NCBI GenBank assembly: GCA_020205615.1
Contig: CM035170.1
Span: 12,206,980 to 12,270,979, forward strand
From: Panax quinquefolius
Taxonomy: Eukaryota; Streptophyta; Magnoliopsida; Apiales; Araliaceae
Direction of reading: 5' to 3'
DNA length: 64,000 nt
This document shows, piece by piece, positions 58,115 through 64,000 of the stretch (position 1 is its first letter; every line of letters starts with the position of its first letter). The position numbers and the translations under genes are program-made. The notes below the pieces were generated by a model, which was not told the origin of the DNA, did not search any database, and saw only the letters and a list, made by a program, of their open reading frames with translations.

Positions 58115-58126
58115 TGGTATCAGAGC
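58115..58126 (+). promoter_or_regulatory. Primer-binding site 1 of element D
   Basis: Exact TGGTATCAGAGC two bases after the LTR end. Confidence 0.92.
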
Positions 58127-58279
58127 TATAAGTAAAGAGCCCCGAGCCTCTCGCTGGTGACTTCCTGATGATGGGGGATGCACCAAAGCCAGACTCTCCG
58201 TAGGGGACGCCGTTCTGCGGTGGCAAACTGATAGGTACCAATGTGAGGTGCTGTCCATTGATGGGTCATTTGTCATATT

Positions 58280-58291
58280 TGGTATCAGAGC
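58280..58291 (+). promoter_or_regulatory. Primer-binding site 2 of element D
   Basis: A second exact TGGTATCAGAGC, preceded by TTTGTCATATT, which resembles the LTR end plus spacer of site 1. The sequence after it (TTAGGGATATGGTCTTTGGC) matches the leader directly following the single site in A and E. The intervening 150 bp is therefore extra sequence specific to D. Confidence 0.9.
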
Positions 58292-58465
58292 TTAGGGATA
58301 TGGTCTTTGGCGGAGATCGGGGAATATAACTAGGAGGGGAGAGATGAGTAAATCCTTCGCTAGTGTGTCCTACCTAAGCTTATTTGTCGGTCAGTCATAA
58401 TATCGGGATATTATATGATATGTTAATTTGTTTAATTAACCCTTGTTTTATGGCAGTATTTGAGA

Positions 58466-58699
58466 ATGGCTGCTGAGAATGTTAACAATAGAGTGAATGA
58501 GACCGTGGGGATACCTCTAATCACCAACCAGGATAATGTGATGTCAGGCGAAGAAGGAATTAGAGAAATCTATGTGGCGAGTGAAGAATTGATAGTTGCA
58601 CCCGAAATGGTCGCAGAGATAACAGCTGAGAGTGAGGAAGAAGAGGTACCTGAGGAGAATTTATTAGAGGTATTATATGATCAAAATGTAGAATTTTAA
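58466..58699 (+). pseudogene. Gag N-terminus of D joined to an acidic tail
   Basis: From the ATG at 58466 the first 25 residues (MAAENVNNRVNETVG, then PLITNQDNV) match the gag opening of A, C and E. The frame then continues with about 50 Glu-rich residues (SEEEEVPEENLLEVLY) not seen in the other gags, and stops at 58697-58699. The LTR of E begins 9 bp later. Either this is a chimeric gag of another subfamily or a fusion to unrelated sequence; I do not recognise the tail. Confidence 0.6.
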
Positions 58700-58708
58700 A
58701 ATCGTATT

Positions 58709-61540
58709 TGTAAGACCCCGAAATTTTTTAAATAAAAAGGAATTTCCTTTATTTATTATTTTGAAATAGTAAGGGTTGATTTGATTAATGTGGATAGTTA
58801 AGGGTTAAATATGCAAATATTTCAAAATAAGCAAGTGGTTATAAAATATTCATTATCGTCGGGGAATATTCGTTTGGTCGTGGAATATTCGTACTGTCGG
58901 GGAATATTCGTACGACGGCGCAGCCATGTGTGGGCCCCATAACGAAAAGCGATTGGATGAAGAAAACGACAAATATAAGTTGTTTTTAAATAACGGCGTA
59001 ATTGTTACCGTTAATACTGTTGGAATACCCGGTGGTTAAAACACACTAATACGCGTTGTTGAACAGTAGCACACGGTATTGCACCAATTATTGATTCTTA
59101 CGTAAGAAGGCACTACTCAATAATGGTTACGATAATAATTCTTCAAATATTTTATTGAGTTAATAATTGTTTGCGTTGATATTTTATATTCTTTGTTGTT
59201 TCAATAATTGTCATTACACGTATCTTTCATTATCGAAGCAATAATTCATATTATCTGAATAATATTATTAGATAACATTATTGGCAATGTCTAGAAAGTT
59301 ACATCTAAGGAGAGGTTTGGTCATCTAATTGCATGCCAAAGATGAAGAAATTCTTATTGAAAGCCCCTCTTTTCTCAAGAATTGCCTGTTGTCAATATTG
59401 TGATTCTCATAATATTATTTGTGAATAATTAATTATTGATTTATATGATGAGGAAAATATTGATTTTATGTGGATATAGATGGAGAAAATTTTTAAAATG
59501 ACAATTGTTGAAAATTAATATTTTATCTTTTTCGATAAAATAATTCATTTAAATATATTATTTTAATAATATATTAACTGTGATATTTTTACAATGAATG
59601 TGGGATATATGAGTATATGAGGAGGAAGAGTATTTTGTGGCATTAAATGTTTAACACATGTTTTGTGTGTTGTTGGACACACAATTATTAGTAGAAATTT
59701 GATTATAAATTGTAAAATCACCTGTTGTGGGATTTCGGTCAATTTCTATTTGGAATTTGGAAAAACTTTCTTCTGTAAAGTTGTAGAGAATTGAATTTCC
59801 TATAAAAACTCATGAGATTCAATTTTCTGATAAAAGGGCTATTTATTATGAATTATTGAAGTTCAAGTTCAAAATAATTAATTTTTGGGAGTTTTAGTTA
59901 ATTATTTTGAGAAAAACGTTTTTTGCAACTAAGTTGGCCTCACATGTGATTCAAATGGGCTGAGATCAGTTGTCTAAGGTGGGCTAAAGAAAATGTGGAA
60001 AATATATTAATATTATATTCAATTTTACGCTTTTGGTGTTCTAAGCATTTTCCTATAAATAGGGTCTTGGGTTAGAATTGAAAAACACCGAAAACCCAAG
60101 TTTCTCTCTATTTCTCTCTCGATATATTGAGCGTATTCTTGTGAGTATACTTTGAGTATTGTTAGGCGGTCTGCAAGTTCCTTCAAAGACTATATACACA
60201 GTATTCCAAATTAGAAGTACTAATCTTTCGAGGTAAGGGATATTATTTTTTTGTAATGATATTATTTCTTCAATATCATTATGCTGAAATGTTGATCTGA
60301 AGTTTTTATCAAATTTGGAACTTTTTCATGTCGGGGTTACTATTCATGAGTTACTATTCACGAGTTCTTATTCATGAGTTCTTATTCACGAGTTACTATT
60401 CAGCGAGTTCTTATTCACGAGTTACTATTCACGAGTACTATTCATGAAGCGTGAAGATGTTTTTGTGGAATTTCTATCTTTTAGTGTCTGAGTTACTATT
60501 CACGTGTATCTGATACTATTCACGTATACTGAGACTATTCACGATATCTGATGCGTTTCAATCGAAAAATAAAATTTCTTCTTTTCGTCCAAAACATCTA
60601 TTCGGATACTAGCTTTGATTGTATCCATGTTTTGATCATTCTTGAATTTTACACCACTATGATTATTTTTGAGGTATTTTTGGGCGTGGATAAAACCAAG
60701 TACTGAATCCTTAATCCTTAATCCTTGTCATTTTGTTTCCTTTGGATTCGTTTCTTTAAAATATTTTTTCATCATCCTCGATCTTAAATGATGATATTAT
60801 TGAATATCTTTGGCACATAGTGCAAAGATGAATGATTTCTGAAGAATATCTTTGGCACGTAGTGTAAAAGATGAGCAGTGTTGAGATGAACATGGCCACT
60901 GATTGATTAATATCTTTTGGCTCAGAAGTGCAAAGATGAACAGTGTTTAAATGAACATGACCAATCGATGAATATCTTTGGCTCAGAGTGCAAAGATGAA
61001 TATTTGATTCCGTATGCATATTGATTGATGTTACGGGATAAAATATTGATGATGGATCGTTAAATTCATAGATTATAGTAGATTTCATTCTCTACGTAAC
61101 TCTTCTATGAATTATTATTTCATTTTATGAATATTGATCCGAAACTTGTTGTCTATTGTATTCTATCGATTTTTCCTGTTGAAGACTAACGATAATTTGT
61201 TGTATATTATCTTAGTCATAATATTCTTTATCGGGCTAGTTGAGCTCACCCTTTTCCTTGTTGTTCCATTTTTCTTCTCGGGAGGCGAGAATGTAGCGAA
61301 GTACTAGTCGGGGTATGGAATGAAGATTCTAGAGAGTTGTTTAGTAGTCCTCACCATTTTTGTAAAATAATGAATCAATAATGTGATGAGGATTTATTTG
61401 AGTATAGATATTGTCTAGAAGATAATATTTGTATTCAAACTCACAGCTTTTCTTGTTGTAATAATAAAGTTGTAGTTGTTTACATGCCGTGTATTGACAA
61501 CTCGTAATAGGTGATGTATACCTATTTTGGGGGCGTCACA
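58709..61540 (+). repeat. Ty3 5' LTR of element E
   Basis: 2,832 bp from TGTAAGACCCC to GGGGGCGTCACA, complete. TATA box near 60053, ACTATTCAC repeats at 60340-60560, stem-loop units at 60800-61000. The left flank is GTATT (58704-58708); the right end of the element is outside the window. Three GAATATTC sites 19 bp apart lie in U3. Confidence 0.92.
58864..58909 (+). promoter_or_regulatory. Three evenly spaced GAATATTC sites in U3
   Basis: GAATATTC at 58864-58871, 58883-58890 and 58902-58909, each 19 bp apart. GAAnnTTC is the core of plant heat-shock elements. They lie more than 1 kb upstream of the TATA box, so a regulatory role is only a suggestion. Degraded equivalents occur in the other LTRs (for example 37855-37920 minus). 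Confidence 0.35.
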
Positions 61541-61542
61541 AT

Positions 61543-61553
61543 TGGTATCGAGC
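61543..61553 (+). promoter_or_regulatory. Primer-binding site of element E
   Basis: TGGTATCGAGC, which is the standard site lacking one A (CAG read as CG). Two bases from the LTR end. A real deletion here would weaken priming; it is one of many CAG-to-CG differences in this copy. Confidence 0.85.
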
Positions 61554-64000
61554 TTAGGGATATGATCTCCGGTGGAGATCGGGAATAGAACTAGGAGGGA
61601 GAGAGAGTAAAAATCTTCGCTAGTGTGTCCTACCTAAGCTTATTTGTTAGTTGGTCAAGATATAGGGATATTATGTGATATATTGATTTCCTTAATTAAC
61701 CCTTATTTTATGACAAGATTTTGAGAATGTCGTGAGAATATTAACAAATGGAGTAAATGAGACCGTGGAGATGCTGACTTTCACCAACGAGGAGAACGTG
61801 CAACAGTGGCAATGTTCCTCCCGTGAACAACACCACCGAAAGCGAGATGATGAGCGAGGGATGTTTAGAAGCTTTTGCGCTTCATGTAAAATCGATTTGA
61901 GGAGACTCGTGTTCAAAATCTGAGGAGGAAATGATAGCAATTCACGGTGGTCACAACCCAAGCAGTTCAAAGAGTTGGGACCACTGCACTGGGAAAGCGG
62001 ATCCGATTAAAGGCGGAGACGTGGGTCAAACAAATTACCAAGATATTCGATGTCTTGGGATGCACGAGAGAACAGAAAGTTCCATTCGCCACCTTTATGT
62101 TCCGTGGCGAAGCGATTCATCGGTGGAATCAGTAAGCGTACCCATCCAAATTTCGACTCGGCGTATCGTGGGAGACGTTTGAAAATGTTCAATGACAAGT
62201 ACTTCCACGAAAGTATTCGTCGTATGAAGGAAGTGGAGTTTATTAGACTAGAAGCGAGAATAACATGGCGGTGTCCCAAAGACGAGGCGAAGTTCGCGGA
62301 GTTATCGAGTTCGCACCTCATTTGGTGGAGAATGAGGAACGATATGGCGGATGTTTCGAGAGGTTTGAAACCCGACATACGTCGAAGATCTCATTTCTCA
62401 TAAATTTTCTCTCTATTCGACAATGTTGTCAACGAGGCTCGGTTGTTAGAAATGAGATAACGAAATACGTTCAACCGAGGGACCATAACCGAGGATCATA
62501 CTCAAGATAGCGATCATCGAATAACGATAACCAAATGGAGAAAGAAGAATACGAATTAAAGCGGTAACCACTCCGGTGGTAATCGTGGCCATGAAAATAT
62601 AGAAGAAGCGAGTCGGGAGGAGATTTTAAAAGAGGAGATTTAACAACGACCATATGAAGATGGCGGTCTTAAGTGAGAATCGGTTTACAAGGGAGGAGAA
62701 CGACCACCGGTACATATATACTACAAATGCGGAAAAGAGGGACATATCGGTCAAAACCGCCTACAACAGTTCAAGGTATGCTATAGTTGTGGAAAGGAAG
62801 GACATATCGCTTTCGAGATTATGCGATGGCGAAACCTAGTTCAATGGGGACGGTGACTCAAAAAGATCGTCCCGAAAAAGTCAAAGTCAACGATTCCGGA
62901 AGAGCGTTTGTTGTGGATCGTCATAATGCAAGGAACCCGAACGAAGTTAGCACGGTTAGTTAATTATAAATTCTTACGAAGTATATACCTTACTAGATAT
63001 CTCGTTCTACCCATTCTTTTATCTCTCTTACTTGCGCTCAACGTTTAAACTTGACTCGGAGAAATTAGACTTTGACCTATCTGTGGAAACTCCGTTAGGA
63101 GAAACTTTCATCACATCCACCGTTTATAAATCTTGCTTGATTCAGTTGGCACTATCACATTACACATTAACCTTATTTCTATAGAGATATTTTTTTTTGA
63201 TGTGATTTTAAGGTTAACTACTCATCATGCCGAAATTGATTATTTTCGTAAGGTTGTTAGTTTTCATATTCCTAAGCAACTTTTTTATTCAATTCAAGCA
63301 ATCAAACCATTGTAGTCAAACATTTTCATATCAAGCCATGAAGTCATTCGTTTATTACGGATGTCAAATTTTCTTAGTCCATGTTATGGATTTGAATAAA
63401 GACACGTCGATTTGAATAATATTCCCATGTTGTTATTGATTTTTCCCGACGTATTTCTGAAGAATTTCTTGGCTTACTCCCAAAGCTCGATATTAAATTT
63501 TGTATCGACTTTGAACCCGTACAAAACTCATTTCTAAAATCTCATATCGAATGGCTCTATTGAACTTCGAGTTAAAAATTCAACTATAAATTTGGTACTG
63601 AGCCTTTATCTTGTGACTTCCTTTGTGGAATTCACCTAAGCCGAACTCTCTGTAGGGGACGTCATATTAGATGCGATAGTAAAGCGATAGGTGTCATTGT
63701 GACGTCTTATCCAAGATTGGGATATGAGTCACGATTGAGAGCAACCTAAGTTAGTAATCGAAATCGTAGCTTTCAGGCTTAGTTGGTTATTATCGGAGAT
63801 TCGTTGAAGGATATTCTCGAATCGCTATTCCATTAACGCAAATGACTCGTAGAGATACAAAATTCGAATGGAGCAAGGAATGTGGGAAGAGCTTGAAGAA
63901 CTCAAGAGGAGACTCATTTCAAAGACATGTTACGATCATGCCATCCTGGAAAAGCGAGCGTGGTAGTGACGCGAGTTGAGTAGAAGATCATATCACGAAC
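61554..64000 (+). mobile_element. Ty3/gypsy element E, internal region, RT-less, runs off the window
   Basis: Leader, gag (from 61727), zinc knuckles (about 62720-62830), protease (about 62990-63250), RT start, then the leader/LTR replacement (about 63600-63735) and the CATCC RNase H junction (about 63942). It matches element A closely through its whole length and includes the same rearrangement. It breaks off at 64000 in the LSRR region before integrase. Confidence 0.88.
61727..63600 (+). pseudogene. Gag-protease of element E, frameshifted
   Basis: The start reads ATGTCGTGAGAATATT where D has ATGGCTGCTGAGAATGTT, so an apparent loss creates an immediate stop. Downstream blocks in several frames include AETWVKQITKIFDVLGC, FATFMFRGEA, KMFNDKYFHESIRRMKEVEF and protease-like FFDVILRLTTHHAEIDYF. 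The zinc knuckles are scrambled by small indels. As in A, many indels sit at CTG/CAG, so the degree of true decay is uncertain. Confidence 0.8.

Noticed and set aside
57957..58276. Minus-strand frames opposite the LTR end and leader of D
   Set aside because: Shadows of conserved LTR and primer-site sequence; they repeat in other LTR copies for that reason.

Overview
The window is eukaryotic, from an AT-rich plant nuclear genome, most likely a eudicot. The evidence is a GT-AG intron in a plant-specific DUF1005 gene, a second plant-type gene for an acidic membrane protein, Ty1/copia and Ty3/gypsy LTR retrotransposons primed by initiator tRNA-Met, and Stowaway, Mutator-like and hAT-like non-autonomous DNA transposons. 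I saw no rRNA or tRNA gene, no CRISPR array and no bacterial-style operon. The species cannot be named from the sequence.

Layout. 1-6060 holds a complete solo LTR of a long-LTR Ty3 family (158-3890, target duplication AACCA) and a truncated LTR of a sister subfamily. 6.1-14.8 kb is gene-poor. It carries one small acidic membrane-protein gene (10583-11269) among a hAT-like element, MITEs and a 1.28 kb Mutator-like element with a perfect 9-bp target duplication. 14.8-20.2 kb is a nest in which a 4.7 kb copia element and three hairpin elements are all separated by (TA)n tracts. 20.2-26 kb is intergenic, with MITEs and a second hAT-like element. 26354-28087 (minus) is the DUF1005 gene, two exons with an intact frame. 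28.7-32 kb holds MITEs, two Stowaways of equal length and a 1.85 kb Mutator-like element enclosing GC-rich, gene-like sequence.

32.2-64 kb is almost entirely nested Ty3/gypsy elements of one Tekay/Del-like chromovirus family with LTRs of about 2.8 kb or more. I label the internal regions B (plus, 32.4-35.2 kb), A (minus, 38.1-42.0 kb), C (minus, 45.2-49.8 kb), D (plus, 58.1-58.7 kb) and E (plus, 61.5 kb to the window end). C keeps gag, protease, RT, RNase H, integrase and a chromodomain. A, B and E share one rearranged structure: the RT core is replaced by primer-binding-site/leader and LTR sequence, and RNase H is cut out at a CATCC microhomology. This points to a non-autonomous RT-less lineage that could only spread using enzymes from C-like partners.

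The signals most worth checking are this RT-less lineage, an array of short stem-loops encoded in every LTR, and a recurring CTG/CAG-to-CG difference between young copies. That difference looks like an unpolished long-read base-calling artefact at methylated CHG sites, and it would make some of the apparent frameshifts unreal.
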